From Paludifilum halophilum (lineage in GTDB: Bacteria; Bacillota; Bacilli; Thermoactinomycetales; DSM-45169): a stretch of DNA of 64,000 bases. Made by a program: the position numbers and the translations under genes. Under the pieces are notes generated by a model, which worked only from the letters and a program-made list of their open reading frames with translations, did not search any database and was not told where the DNA came from. The stretch lies in the NCBI RefSeq assembly GCF_002245355.1, contig NZ_NOWF01000008.1, positions 151,639 to 215,638 on the forward strand. The letters run 5' to 3'. Shown piece after piece: positions 44,018 to 53,151 of this stretch (the first letter of the stretch is position 1; the number at the start of each line of letters is the position of its first letter).

Positions 44018-44348
44018 GGATTTTGTTCCCTCCTTCCCATCCGTGCTTCTCCATTGTATCGGGGGAGGGCTGAAGAGGGCAAGAGATCGGAGCCATTCCC
44101 CTTTTCGGAGGGGTTTGTCGGTGAAACGAAGGAAGGCGATGGGTTGGCGGAGGGACGGGGAAAGATGTAACCTGGAGTTAAGACGATGTGTTTTTGCAGA
44201 CAGAGCAGCTGGGTGAACCCAGCTTTTTTGTTGCGCACCCGGTCGGTTCATTCTCCCGGAGGATTTCCGGATGGAGGACCCGGTGATGCGGGGATAAATG
44301 TCCCGATGATTTACGTTCCATTTCATGAAAAGGAGGGGATCCCAAACC
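44018..44348. other. Divergent intergenic region upstream of hemL and the DUF1835 gene
   Basis: A possible minus-strand promoter for hemL lies at 44053-44082 (TTGCCC, 18-nt spacer, TACAAT). On the plus strand a terminator-like hairpin (AGCTGGG, loop, CCCAGCT, T run) sits at 44207-44229, about 120 bp before the DUF1835 start. It could end a short transcript or attenuate the leader. Confidence 0.4.
44207..44229 (+). terminator. Terminator-like hairpin in the DUF1835 leader
   Basis: AGCTGGG, 4-nt loop, CCCAGCT, followed by TTTTTT. Confidence 0.6.
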
Positions 44349-45317
44349 GTGATTCATATCGTCAACGGTGATGTACTGGGTGAGAGGTTGAGAGATTGGG
44401 AAGGGATGGACGGTGAAGTTTTTGTCTGGAGAGAGATGTATGACTTGGGTCCCTTGTCCCGGCAATGGACTGTGAAAGAGCAGTTGCGGAAGCGGGCCGC
44501 CTTTTTTGAGGAGCGGCTGGGTTTACCCGCGGAACAGATGCTTATGGTGGGGCGATATCAGGAGCAGCGCTTGGAGATGATCCCCCGTTCCTCCCGTGTG
44601 GTATTGTGGTTTAGTCATGACCGTTACGATCAGATGATGCTGTTGTATTTGCTTACCCGTTTTCGATCTTTGGGATTGAAACAGCTGGAGATGATCACGC
44701 CGGATGGGTTGGAAATGGATATTCGTGAGTGGGGATCGTTTTCCTCCGACCGGCTGGAGCAGTTGTATCGGCACCGAAAGTCGGTGAAACCGGAGCAGCT
44801 GGATCAGGCCGCATCGGCCTGGGAGGCATATCTTTCGACCGATCCCCGCAATGTCCAGCGCTGGCTGGCCGCCCAGCCGCGTCGTCTCCCTCACATTCAC
44901 AACGCGTTTCGCATTCATCTGCAATATTTTCCCTCGGTGTTTAACGGGTTAAATGAAGTGGAGCATTTTGCGATGCATAGGATCAGGGAGGGGGTCACCC
45001 GTTTTTCGGAGCTCCATGCCGCTGTTTCCCGGGAACGTCAACAGGACGGGTTGAGTGACTTTCATTTTGCCGCCCTCTTAAATGAACTGAGCTCTTCGCA
45101 ACATCCTTTAGTCCGTATCCAAGGGCCCATCTGCAGGGAAAACGGTTCGCAGGAGGAAGGCTGTCTCGAATTGACTGCTCTGGGACGGGAGGTTTTGGAC
45201 GGGAAGAAGGATCGAATCCGGAGTCATGGTATCGACTGGTGGCTCGGCGGTGTTCACTTAACCGGGGGACAGTGGCGTCGGAACCGGCAAGGGTTCATCG
45301 TTGAAGGAAAAGAGTAG
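44349..45317 (+). CDS. DUF1835 domain-containing protein
   Basis: 322 residues. The N-terminus [16 protein letters not shown] and [14 protein letters not shown], then [19 protein letters not shown], are diagnostic for DUF1835; the C-terminal half resembles DUF3658. Some family members are fused to or near sigma-factor genes, but the role is not known. GTG 44349 is chosen because AAAAGGAGGGG lies 10 nt upstream; the longer start at 44325 does not have a site. Confidence 0.75.
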   Translation: MIHIVNGDVLGERLRDWEGMDGEVFVWREMYDLGPLSRQWTVKEQLRKRAAFFEERLGLPAEQMLMVGRYQEQRLEMIPRSSRVVLWFSHDRYDQMMLLYLLTRFRSLGLKQLEMITPDGLEMDIREWGSFSSDRLEQLYRHRKSVKPEQLDQAASAWEAYLSTDPRNVQRWLAAQPRRLPHIHNAFRIHLQYFPSVFNGLNEVEHFAMHRIREGVTRFSELHAAVSRERQQDGLSDFHFAALLNELSSSQHPLVRIQGPICRENGSQEEGCLELTALGREVLDGKKDRIRSHGIDWWLGGVHLTGGQWRRNRQGFIVEGKE

Positions 45318-45462
45318 GGATGGACAGCAAATGGGTAATTTTGCAGAATTTTGTCTGTACGCTTTTATAGTGCTGTGGTATTCTGAAAATGGTGTTTTGT
45401 AGCTTTTTATATCCGAACCAGCCCAAGAAACTAGGCTTCAAAATATGATGGGGGAGAGGACG

Positions 45463-46851
45463 TTGTCGTTCTTTACAGTTGACGATTTGTATCAGGATAC
45501 ATATCGAGTTGAAAGAGTGAAGCCGTTTTTTGAGGGCGAGCTGGCCGTTGCTTCCGCCGGAGGAAAACGTTTTTTCCTTCAGCACGCCCAACTTCAGAAA
45601 CCGGCCCCGCCCCGGGCGATTCAGCAGTACCTGTCTTTAAAGGACCATCCTTTGATTTTGCCGTACCTCCAGGTTTATTCGGAGGAGCGCTCGCTGGTGT
45701 TCATCCGTCCGTATGTCGATTTTTCGGAGCGGTTGGATCAAGTGATTTCCAGAGGACCGATCGAGGAGGACCAGATTCTTCATTGGGTCAAAAGTTTGTT
45801 TCCGGTGGAGAACGTATTAAAGGAGAAACCCCTTCGGATGTATACGCTTCTTCATCCCGCCAATATCGGGGTTACCGAGGACGGGAAACTTCAGGTGATC
45901 TTTTGCGGGGTGGAGGGTCGGACGCTTCCCGAACCCGTGTTTGATTGGGGAACCCTTCTGTACATGATGTTTACGGGTCGGGTTTTGGATGAACCGCTGA
46001 AAAAGCTGCCGGGGGACAGTCCGTTTCCCAAACAGTTGGGCAAGTTCATTCATAAGAGTTTGAACCGACCGGCAGGGTATGTATCTTCTCAATTGGATTC
46101 TTATATCAAAAAACGGGATTCCAAGGGTTTATTCGATCAGTTGTTTAAACGCTCCGAGTCCTCCGGGAAGAAAGATGAATCAGAAGCTCACGACGCGGCG
46201 GATGGAGAGGAGCAGTCGGTGTCCCGGGAGAGGGACCATGAATCACAAGTTCGTCTAGACAGCATTTTGAAAGAGAGATTGGAAGAAACCCGTCGGACCA
46301 GGATGGAGAAGGAGGGCCGAGAGGATCAGGAGGATCCGGTCGAGGAAACGGAGGAAGAGGAAGCGCAGGACCGGCGGGCGAAATTGGAACAAAAGCGCCA
46401 GGAAGCAGAGCGTCGCGCGCAGGAAGAGCAGGAACGGCAAGCCCGTGAAGAGGAAGAACGCCGAGAGCAGGAGCGCTTGGAAGCAGAGCGTCGCGCGCAG
46501 GAAGAGCAGGAACGGCAAGCCCGTGAAGAGGAAGAGCGCCGAGAACAGGAGCGCTTGGAAGCGGAGCGTCGAGAGCGGGAAGAGCAGGAACGGCAAGCCC
46601 GTGAAGAGGAAGAGCGCCGAGAACAGGAGCGCTTGGAAGCGGAGCGTCGAGAGCGGGAAGAGCAGGAACGGCAAGCCTGTGAAGAGGAAGAGCGCCGAGA
46701 GCAGGAGCGTTTGGAAGCAGAGCGTCGAGAGCGGGAAGAGCAGGAACGGCAAGCCCGTGAAGAGGAAGAGCGCCGAGAGCAGGACCAGCACGAGCGGATT
46801 GCCGCACAGTTTGAAGAATACGTTCAACACGTGTTCAATCGCCCGTCCTAG
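45463..46851 (+). CDS. Kinase-like N-domain with tandem coiled-coil repeats, function unknown
   Basis: About 462 residues. The first 210 residues resemble a degenerate protein-kinase fold (..PLILPYLQVYSEERSLVFIRPYV; TLLHPANIGVTEDGKLQVIF; FDWGTLLYMMFTG) without clear catalytic residues. Residues from about 310 on form a very charged coiled coil with five 26-residue repeats. TTG 45463 is favoured by a nearby GGGGAGAGG; ATG 45445 lacks a ribosome site. It may be a scaffold at the membrane or cytoskeleton; that is a guess. Confidence 0.6.
   Translation: MSFFTVDDLYQDTYRVERVKPFFEGELAVASAGGKRFFLQHAQLQKPAPPRAIQQYLSLKDHPLILPYLQVYSEERSLVFIRPYVDFSERLDQVISRGPIEEDQILHWVKSLFPVENVLKEKPLRMYTLLHPANIGVTEDGKLQVIFCGVEGRTLPEPVFDWGTLLYMMFTGRVLDEPLKKLPGDSPFPKQLGKFIHKSLNRPAGYVSSQLDSYIKKRDSKGLFDQLFKRSESSGKKDESEAHDAADGEEQSVSRERDHESQVRLDSILKERLEETRRTRMEKEGREDQEDPVEETEEEEAQDRRAKLEQKRQEAERRAQEEQERQAREEEERREQERLEAERRAQEEQERQAREEEERREQERLEAERREREEQERQAREEEERREQERLEAERREREEQERQACEEEERREQERLEAERREREEQERQAREEEERREQDQHERIAAQFEEYVQHVFNRPS
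46402..46784 (+). repeat. 78-bp tandem repeats inside the coiled-coil gene
   Basis: Five units begin at 46402, 46480, 46558, 46636 and 46714, each 78 bp (26 codons: roughly EAERRxxEEQERQAREEEER plus REQERL). Units are nearly identical at DNA level; the fourth carries CGT-to-TGT (Arg to Cys). Because 78 is divisible by 3, opposite-strand frames stay open, which creates long false ORFs. Confidence 0.9.
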
Positions 46852-46891
46852 GGAAAATGTATGGGTATATCCTAAACTGTGAGGTGTTCCC

Positions 46892-48289
46892 ATGGACACG
46901 AAGTTTCGAAGGGAACGAGATTCCCTCGGAGAAGTTCGCGTACCTGCTGACAAGTATTACGGAGCTCAGACGCAACGCGCCGTGGAGAATTTCCCGATCA
47001 GCGGGTTGAAGCTTCCCCGCCGTTTTATCCGCGCTCAGGGTATCATTAAGGCGGCCGCCGCTTTTTCCAATAGGGAGAGCGGGGATTTGGAGCCGACCCT
47101 GGCCGATGCCATCATCCGGGCGGCGGAGGAAGTGATTGACGGGCATTGGGACGATCACTTTGTCGTCGATGTGTATCAGGCAGGGGCCGGTACCTCACAA
47201 AATATGAACGCCAATGAGGTGATCGCCAATCGGGCGGCGGAACTCTTGGGAGGCAAGGCAGGGGATTCGTCCCGGGTTCATCCCAATGATCACGTCAATC
47301 GGGGGCAGTCCACCAATGATACGATTCATGTGGCCATGTACATCTCAGTGGCGGAGGAACTAGTGCACTCCCTGATCCCTTCCGTTGAAAAGTTAATCAA
47401 AACCTTGGAATCCAAAGCGAAGGCTTTTCGACATGTGATCAAGCCGGGGCGCACCCATCTGCAGGATGCCGTGCCGATGCGGGTCAGTCATGAGCTGTCC
47501 GGTCACGCTTCCACCATGCGGGAGGCTCTGAGAGGAATCGAAGAGAGCCTGCCTCTCCTCTACCAGATCGGTCTGGGTGGCAATGCTGTCGGTACCGGGA
47601 TCAATACGCCGGAAGGCTATGCCGCTAAGGCGGTGGAAAATATCGCGGAGCGTACCGGGCTTCCCTTTTCCGAACCGGACAACCGGTTTGCCTTTATGCA
47701 TAATACCCGCGGAGCACTCAAAGTGAGTGCCGCTGTGAAAGTCTTGGCCGTTCATTGGGGAAAGCTGGCCAGCGACCTTCGCCTGTTGAGTTCCGGCCCG
47801 CGTACCGGAATCGCGGAATATCGGTTGCCTCCGGTTCAACCGGGATCCTCAATCATGCCCGGTAAGGTGAATCCCGTGATGGCGGAGATGGCCAACATGA
47901 TCGTCACTCAAGTCATCGGAAACGATGCCTGCATTACTGCGGCCGGTGAACATGCACAATTGCAGTTGAACGTGATGATGCCGGTGATCGCCTATAACCT
48001 TCTTCATTCCATCCAGATTCTGTATGCGGGCATGGATACCTTCGAGGAACGCTGTGTCTCGGGGTTGGAAGTGAACGAAGAGCGATGCCGCTCCTTGATG
48101 GATCAGTCTCTCGCCCTGGCCACCGCGCTGAATCCCGCGATCGGGTACGACCGAGCGGCAGAGGTCGCCAAAAAAGCTTATGCGGAAGGAAAGACCGTCC
48201 GTGAAATGGTACGGGAAGAAAACTTGTTGTCAGAGGAGGAGGCGGATCGCATCCTGGATGCCGCCCATATGATTCCTGATCGGGAATGA
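46892..48289 (+). CDS. fumC: Class II fumarase/aspartase superfamily lyase, probably fumarate hydratase
   Basis: 465 residues. The family signature GSSIMPGKVNPVMAE is intact, with DVYQAGAGTSQNMNANEV, HPNDHVNRGQSTNDT and KPGRTHLQDAVPM also present. These motifs fit both class II fumarase (fumarate to malate) and aspartate ammonia-lyase; GHTHLQDA-like text and ALNPAIGYDRAAEVAKKA favour fumarase, but GAGTS and QLQLNVMMPV lean to aspartase. The function is therefore not certain. ATG 46892 has GAGGTG upstream. Confidence 0.7.
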   Translation: MDTKFRRERDSLGEVRVPADKYYGAQTQRAVENFPISGLKLPRRFIRAQGIIKAAAAFSNRESGDLEPTLADAIIRAAEEVIDGHWDDHFVVDVYQAGAGTSQNMNANEVIANRAAELLGGKAGDSSRVHPNDHVNRGQSTNDTIHVAMYISVAEELVHSLIPSVEKLIKTLESKAKAFRHVIKPGRTHLQDAVPMRVSHELSGHASTMREALRGIEESLPLLYQIGLGGNAVGTGINTPEGYAAKAVENIAERTGLPFSEPDNRFAFMHNTRGALKVSAAVKVLAVHWGKLASDLRLLSSGPRTGIAEYRLPPVQPGSSIMPGKVNPVMAEMANMIVTQVIGNDACITAAGEHAQLQLNVMMPVIAYNLLHSIQILYAGMDTFEERCVSGLEVNEERCRSLMDQSLALATALNPAIGYDRAAEVAKKAYAEGKTVREMVREENLLSEEEADRILDAAHMIPDRE

Positions 48290-48329
48290 CCGGCCAGCCG
48301 GTCTTTCTCGCTTTTAAGGAGGTGAAAAG

Positions 48330-49070
48330 ATGTTCTATAAAGCACTGGCCAGTCTAGGGGTCGGTTCTGCTAAAGTGGACACCCGGTTAGAGCGGTCTCA
48401 GTACCAACCGGGGGAAAATGTCAAGGGTGAAGTAGTGATTCGGGGCGGAAGCGCCAGTCAGGTGATTGATGATATTTATCTCTACTTGGTTGTCCATTAT
48501 CTGAAAGGCGATAAAAAAATCCCCTTTGTCATGCAAAAATATCATTTGAGCGAGTCCTTTGAGCTTCAGGAGCGGGAGTATCAGATTATCCCTTTCCAGA
48601 TTCGGTTGCCTTTCGATACCCCGATGTCCTGCGGTCGGTTTCCGATCTACCTTAAAACAGGGCTGGACATTAAGATGGCGAAGGATCCGACGGATATGGA
48701 CCGGATTGAAGTATTTCCACATCCGACGGTGGAGAAGGTTTTGGGGGAGATTGAGCGTTCCGGTTTCATTATGTATCGTTTGTTCAACGAACACCTTCCG
48801 GATTCCAAGGATCGTCCCTTTATCCAAATCTTTCAATTCCGGCCCACAGACCGCTATCACGGTTTTCTAGATGAATTGAATTTATTCTTCGATGTCGACA
48901 GCCACGATGTACAAATGGATGTGGAAATCTGCAGGGGAACGCGAAATTTAACGACTTCCTTCAGCTGGGATTTGGAAGATCCGGACGGGACGCTGACGAT
49001 GAATGATGGTGGACACCAAGACCAAGTGAGCAGCCCCGCTGAAACGATCCAATCTCTGCTACAACGTTAG
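48330..49070 (+). CDS. spo0M: Sporulation-control protein Spo0M, copy 1
   Basis: 246 residues in an arrestin-like beta fold: LASLGVGSAKVDTRLERSQY at the N-terminus, GENVKGEVVIRGGSASQVID, IPFQIRLPFDTPMS, KTGLDIKMAKDPTDMDRIEV. Spo0M modulates entry into sporulation in Bacillus. AAGGAGGTG lies before the ATG. It is followed 27 bp later by a homologous gene. Confidence 0.88.
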   Translation: MFYKALASLGVGSAKVDTRLERSQYQPGENVKGEVVIRGGSASQVIDDIYLYLVVHYLKGDKKIPFVMQKYHLSESFELQEREYQIIPFQIRLPFDTPMSCGRFPIYLKTGLDIKMAKDPTDMDRIEVFPHPTVEKVLGEIERSGFIMYRLFNEHLPDSKDRPFIQIFQFRPTDRYHGFLDELNLFFDVDSHDVQMDVEICRGTRNLTTSFSWDLEDPDGTLTMNDGGHQDQVSSPAETIQSLLQR

Positions 49071-49097
49071 AGACTCGGGGGTGAGGAGGGAAAAAGG

Positions 49098-49859
49098 ATG
49101 TCACTGTTCAGCAAAGCACTGGCCAGCATCGGGGTGGGAAACGCCAAGGTGGATACCCGACTGCGTCAAACACAGTACCGGCAGGGCGGTCTGATCGAAG
49201 GAGAGGTATTTATCCAGGGCGGGCAGGTGGAGCAGGAAGTGGATGAACTCTACCTGTTCCTGGTCATTGTTTATTATCATGAGGGGTCCCAACACGAATA
49301 CGTGATGGAGGAATATCGATTATCCGAAATCTTTACGATCGGGCCCCGGGAAACCAAAGTAATTCCCTTTGAAATCCGCCTGCCCTTTGATACACCCGTT
49401 ACCACCGGCGGCTGTCCGGTCTATCTGAAAACAGGGCTGAATATCCAAATGGCAGTCGATCCCGACGATACCGACGGAATCGAAGTACTGCCCCATCCGC
49501 TGGTGGAAAAGGTATTGCATGTAGTGGAAACCGCCGGGTTTCAGCTGGTGGATATCGGTTTTGAATTTGAAAACTTTTTCTCCCGCCACCCTTTTATTCA
49601 GGAATTCGAATTTAAACCGACCGGTGACCTGCGAAGGGTGCTGGATAAGCTGGAAGTGATGTTTTACGTGGGAGAAAAAGAATTGGAAGTGATTATGCAG
49701 ATCGATCGGAAAGCGACAGACCTCATGACTTCTCTGGAAGAAGCATTGGAATTGGATAATCGCACCGTTCGTTTCGGCGTAACCAAGGAAGACATCGAGG
49801 ATGGAATGGAAGAATTGCAGAAAAAGGTTTCTGAACTGATCCATCGTCATGCCCGTTAA
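49098..49859 (+). CDS. spo0M: Sporulation-control protein Spo0M, copy 2
   Basis: 253 residues and the same family landmarks (LASIGVGNAKVDTRLRQTQY; VIPFEIRLPFDTPVT; KTGLNIQMAVDPDDTDGIEV). It is a tandem paralogue of the gene before it. The two are diverged along their full length, with the C-terminal halves least alike, so the duplication is not recent. GGAGGG precedes the ATG. Confidence 0.88.
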   Translation: MSLFSKALASIGVGNAKVDTRLRQTQYRQGGLIEGEVFIQGGQVEQEVDELYLFLVIVYYHEGSQHEYVMEEYRLSEIFTIGPRETKVIPFEIRLPFDTPVTTGGCPVYLKTGLNIQMAVDPDDTDGIEVLPHPLVEKVLHVVETAGFQLVDIGFEFENFFSRHPFIQEFEFKPTGDLRRVLDKLEVMFYVGEKELEVIMQIDRKATDLMTSLEEALELDNRTVRFGVTKEDIEDGMEELQKKVSELIHRHAR

Positions 49860-49881
49860 AGGGTTTTTATACGGATGGTTG

Positions 49882-49920
49882 AGACGGCGGGAGTCACTCC
49901 CGCCGTCTTGCATCTTTTTA
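49882..49920 (+). terminator. Terminator after the Spo0M pair
   Basis: AGACGGCGGGAGT pairs perfectly with ACTCCCGCCGTCT; the T run (CTTTTT) follows about 5 nt later. Confidence 0.85.
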
Positions 49921-50055
49921 TCTATCTTTTTTATGATAGATTGTGATAGATACGGGAATATGTGTTTTAGATCGGTCAGAAAGGCATCCCGGGAAGGGGT
50001 GCTGCTTTTTTATAAAAGTTCCCGGAAAAAGAGAGATCCAAGGAGTTGGTGAAAC

Positions 50056-51063
50056 ATGTTGAGCATTGAGGCACGGGAGCTGACCAAAGAGTTTAAGGTG
50101 TATCGAAGCCGTCCGGGTTTGACAGGAGCTTTCAGCGATCTGTTTGACCGGCAATATCGAACGATTCGTGCGGTGGACAGCATCCGGCTGGAGATCGAAT
50201 CAGGGGAAATCGTCGGATATATCGGGGAAAACGGGGCGGGAAAATCGACGACGATTAAAATGTTGACGGGGATTTTGGAACCGACATCAGGGATGCTTCG
50301 GGTCAACGGTTTTGACCCTCACCGTCAGCGAGAGGAATTTGTGCGGACGATTGGGGTGGTCTTCGGGCAACGAAGTCAACTGTGGTGGGATATCGCGGTA
50401 CGGGAATCCTTTCGGTTGCTTAAAAAATTGTACCGCATTCCCGACAAGGTCTATCAGTGCCATATGGACCGACTCGTCGAAGTGCTGGAGATCGGATCGT
50501 TTCTGGATCAGCCGGTCCGTAAGCTCAGCCTGGGACAACGGATGCGCTGTGAGTTGGCTGCGGCTTTGATCCACCAGCCGCGCCTGGTCTTTCTGGATGA
50601 ACCGACGATCGGTCTGGATGTTTTAGTGAAGGAGAATATTCGTCACTTTTTGCGTCAGGTTAACCGGGAATACGGGACGACGATTCTACTCACCACCCAT
50701 GACTTGTCTGATATCGAAGCTCTCTGTTCCCGGGTGGTGATGCTGGACCGGGGAAAGATCATCTATGACGGTGACTTGGGCCGGTTGCGCACTCAGTGGG
50801 GCAACGGACAGCGGGTGTGGCTCGAGCTGTCAGAGGAAGTCCCGCTGTTTACTCTGCAAGAGAGGACGCGCGGGTTGGCTCTTCGTTGGGAACACAAGGG
50901 GGGACGGCGGTATGTTCTTCACCTGGAACAGGGAAAGTCCGGTGTCTCCGAGGTTTTATCGCGACTGGTGACCCACGTGGATATCAAAGAGATTCAGATT
51001 GAGGAAGCAACGACCGAGGATATCGTTCGCCGGATCTACCGGGAAGGTGTCGCCCATGCTTAG
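50056..51063 (+). CDS. ABC-2 transporter ATP-binding protein
   Basis: 335 residues. Walker A GENGAGKSTTIKM, signature SLGQRMRCELAAALI, Walker B LVFLDEPTIGLD and a long C-terminal tail. The N-terminal stretch RSRPGLTGAFSDLF before the core fits the ATPase of the ABC-2/DUF990 exporter type. It powers the two permeases that follow, with which it overlaps by 8 bases. Substrate unknown. Confidence 0.9.
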   Translation: MLSIEARELTKEFKVYRSRPGLTGAFSDLFDRQYRTIRAVDSIRLEIESGEIVGYIGENGAGKSTTIKMLTGILEPTSGMLRVNGFDPHRQREEFVRTIGVVFGQRSQLWWDIAVRESFRLLKKLYRIPDKVYQCHMDRLVEVLEIGSFLDQPVRKLSLGQRMRCELAAALIHQPRLVFLDEPTIGLDVLVKENIRHFLRQVNREYGTTILLTTHDLSDIEALCSRVVMLDRGKIIYDGDLGRLRTQWGNGQRVWLELSEEVPLFTLQERTRGLALRWEHKGGRRYVLHLEQGKSGVSEVLSRLVTHVDIKEIQIEEATTEDIVRRIYREGVAHA

Positions 51064-51850
51064 TACTTATCTGGAATTGATGCGGATTCGTTTTTTGATG
51101 ATGTTGGCCTACCGGGTCAATTATTACAGCGGCATCATCATTTACAGTTTGAATATCGGAGTCTATTATTTTCTCTGGATGGCTGTTTATGGGAACAGTG
51201 GATCCATTAACGGAACCACGTCCGTGGAAATGGCGACCTATGTAGCGGTGGCCTGGATGTCCCGGGCTTTTTACTTCAATAATCTGGACCGGGAGATCGC
51301 ACAGGAAATCCGTGACGGGACCGTTGCCATTCAGTTGATCCGTCCCTATCATTATATCCTGGTTAAATGCTTTCAAGGGTTGGGAGAAGGACTTTTTCGA
51401 TTGCTTCTCTTCAGTGTTCCGGGATTGCTGGTTGTGTCGCTGGTCTTTCCGATTCAACTGCCGGGATCACTTTCCCCGTGGCTCTGGTTCGGTTTGAGCC
51501 TTATATTGGGATTTGTCATTAACGCCCAGATCAATGTTTTGACAGGGTTGATGGCCTTCTTTGTCCTCAATAACGCCGGCATGATCCGGGCGAAGCGGGT
51601 GCTGGTGGATCTGCTTTCCGGTCTCATTCTGCCGATCTCCTTTTATCCGGACTGGGCCCAGCGGATACTCTCCTTTCTGCCCTTTCAAGGAATCAGCTAT
51701 ATGCCGAGTACGATTCTGTCCAAGGGTATGCCGACAGGCGAAATTCTTTCCTTCCTGGGAATACAGACCTTATGGGGAATTCTCTTATGGTTGCCGATTC
51801 AAATCTTGTGGATGACGGCCCGCCGTCGGTTGGTCGTGCAAGGAGGGTGA
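51056..51850 (+). CDS. ABC-2 permease, DUF990 type, first
   Basis: 264 residues with about six transmembrane helices. It starts at ATG 51056 inside the end of the ATPase gene, with GAAGGTG just upstream; the longer frame from 50999 is not likely. Family resemblance is to ABC2_membrane_6 (DUF990). Confidence 0.82.
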   Translation: MLSTYLELMRIRFLMMLAYRVNYYSGIIIYSLNIGVYYFLWMAVYGNSGSINGTTSVEMATYVAVAWMSRAFYFNNLDREIAQEIRDGTVAIQLIRPYHYILVKCFQGLGEGLFRLLLFSVPGLLVVSLVFPIQLPGSLSPWLWFGLSLILGFVINAQINVLTGLMAFFVLNNAGMIRAKRVLVDLLSGLILPISFYPDWAQRILSFLPFQGISYMPSTILSKGMPTGEILSFLGIQTLWGILLWLPIQILWMTARRRLVVQGG

Positions 51851-51860
51851 GGAGCGGACC

Positions 51861-52646
51861 ATGTTTCATATTCGACTGTTTTGGGGGTATTTTCTTCAGT
51901 ACATGAAGATCCGGATGGAATACCGAAGCGACTTCCTGGTCCAGTTGGCTACGGATTTTCTGTTTCAGGCAGTCAATCTGGTCTTCATCCTGGTGGTTTT
52001 TTCCCATACCCGTCAACTGAGCGGATGGTCCCAGGAGGAAGTGATTTTCATTTACGGATACTTCCTGGTTCCCTATGCGATCTTTTCAGCCTTTTTCAAC
52101 CTGTGGGACTTCAATGAGCGCTATATCATCCGGGGAGAGCTGGATCGCGTGCTCACCCGTCCGGCCCACAGTCTGCTCCAGGTGATTATGGAGACCATGA
52201 CCCCCGAATCTCTCATCGGTGTTGTAACGGGATTTCTGGTGATGGGTTGGGCCGCTTGGGAGATGGATTTGGCCGTGGCCTGGTATGATCCCCTGCTGTT
52301 CCTGGTCTTTGTCTTGGGAGGGGCCGCCGTTTACGGCGGGATCTACATTGCGTTGACCAGCATCAGCCTGTTTTCCGACTCCAAAACGGATATTCAGCCG
52401 ATTATGTACAATGTGAGCAATTACGGCCGGTATCCGGTCAATATCTACCACAAGGCGATCCAATTGGTGTTGACATGGGTGATGCCCTTCGCCTTTGTCG
52501 GATTTTATCCTGCCAGTTTTCTGCTCGATGACCAACGATGGCTGACCTTCGCCTTGCTCACCCCTGTTGTGGGTGCGATTTATCTATTTCTGGGAGTCCG
52601 GTTGTGGAACTGGGGAATCCGCAACTACCGGGGAGCGGGGAATTAA
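51861..52646 (+). CDS. ABC-2 permease, DUF990 type, second
   Basis: 261 residues and about six transmembrane helices, homologous to the preceding permease. FLQYMKIRMEYRSDFLVQLATDFL and GELDRVLTRPAHSLLQVIMET are typical of the family. The two permeases probably form a heterodimer in one exporter with the ATPase at 50056. Confidence 0.82.
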   Translation: MFHIRLFWGYFLQYMKIRMEYRSDFLVQLATDFLFQAVNLVFILVVFSHTRQLSGWSQEEVIFIYGYFLVPYAIFSAFFNLWDFNERYIIRGELDRVLTRPAHSLLQVIMETMTPESLIGVVTGFLVMGWAAWEMDLAVAWYDPLLFLVFVLGGAAVYGGIYIALTSISLFSDSKTDIQPIMYNVSNYGRYPVNIYHKAIQLVLTWVMPFAFVGFYPASFLLDDQRWLTFALLTPVVGAIYLFLGVRLWNWGIRNYRGAGN

Positions 52647-53151
52647 GGCATGTTTGATCATCAATAACCACGATTGGTACTGGGTGAGTGCGGGAGTCGA
52701 TTTCGGCCCTGTGCCGGGTGCCCTCCCGCAGATGAAAAACGGTCCCACTGTTTCCTCCGGGGACCTAACTAAGTGCCGCACACTGGTTATCACCCGCTGT
52801 CGGTTCAGTTGCCAAATATAAATGACGTGTCTTTCGTCCACTGAATCTGGAGCTTGCATTGACGCTATTTTACAAGTCCCTTGCCTTCTATCAGGCGAGG
52901 GACTTGTAATTTCTCAGAGAGGATCTCTTCTCGCAAAGCAGGGGTGATCATATAAATATGTACTTTTTAAAATAAAAGTATAGACAAATATCTCTGAAGG
53001 AGGATATAATCAAAGCGAAACATTGAAAAATATGTTTTAAATGGGAAAACTGGAGAAGAAAAAGATACCTGCTTATTATGAAGCCGGGAGGAAACTGGGG
53101 GATCGATTGAGGAGTGAAGCGTTCAAACACATGGTACCGGGGGTTATCTGA
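52647..53151. other. Intergenic region before the mannanase gene
   Basis: About 500 bp. The first 220 bp hold no gene I can support. The strong terminator at 52871-52912 follows, then an AT-rich stretch that carries the mannanase leader. AAGGAGGATATAATC near 52996 resembles a ribosome site with no ORF after it, and TATAAT at 53004 could be a -10. Confidence 0.4.
52871..52912 (+). terminator. Terminator after the ABC-2 operon region
   Basis: TACAAGTCCC pairs with GGGACTTGTA with a GCC/GGC inner pair, then AATTT. Confidence 0.85.

Noticed and set aside
46402..46784. CRISPR array
   Set aside because: The direct repeats are contiguous, have no spacers, and are in frame in a protein gene.
46145..46953. 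Long minus-strand ORFs of 220 and 232 residues
   Set aside because: They arise from the 78-bp repeats of the coiled-coil gene, where the repeat length keeps antisense frames open.
52584..52859. 91-residue minus-strand ORF downstream of the ABC-2 operon
   Set aside because: It overlaps the end of the permease gene, has no ribosome site and no recognisable motif.
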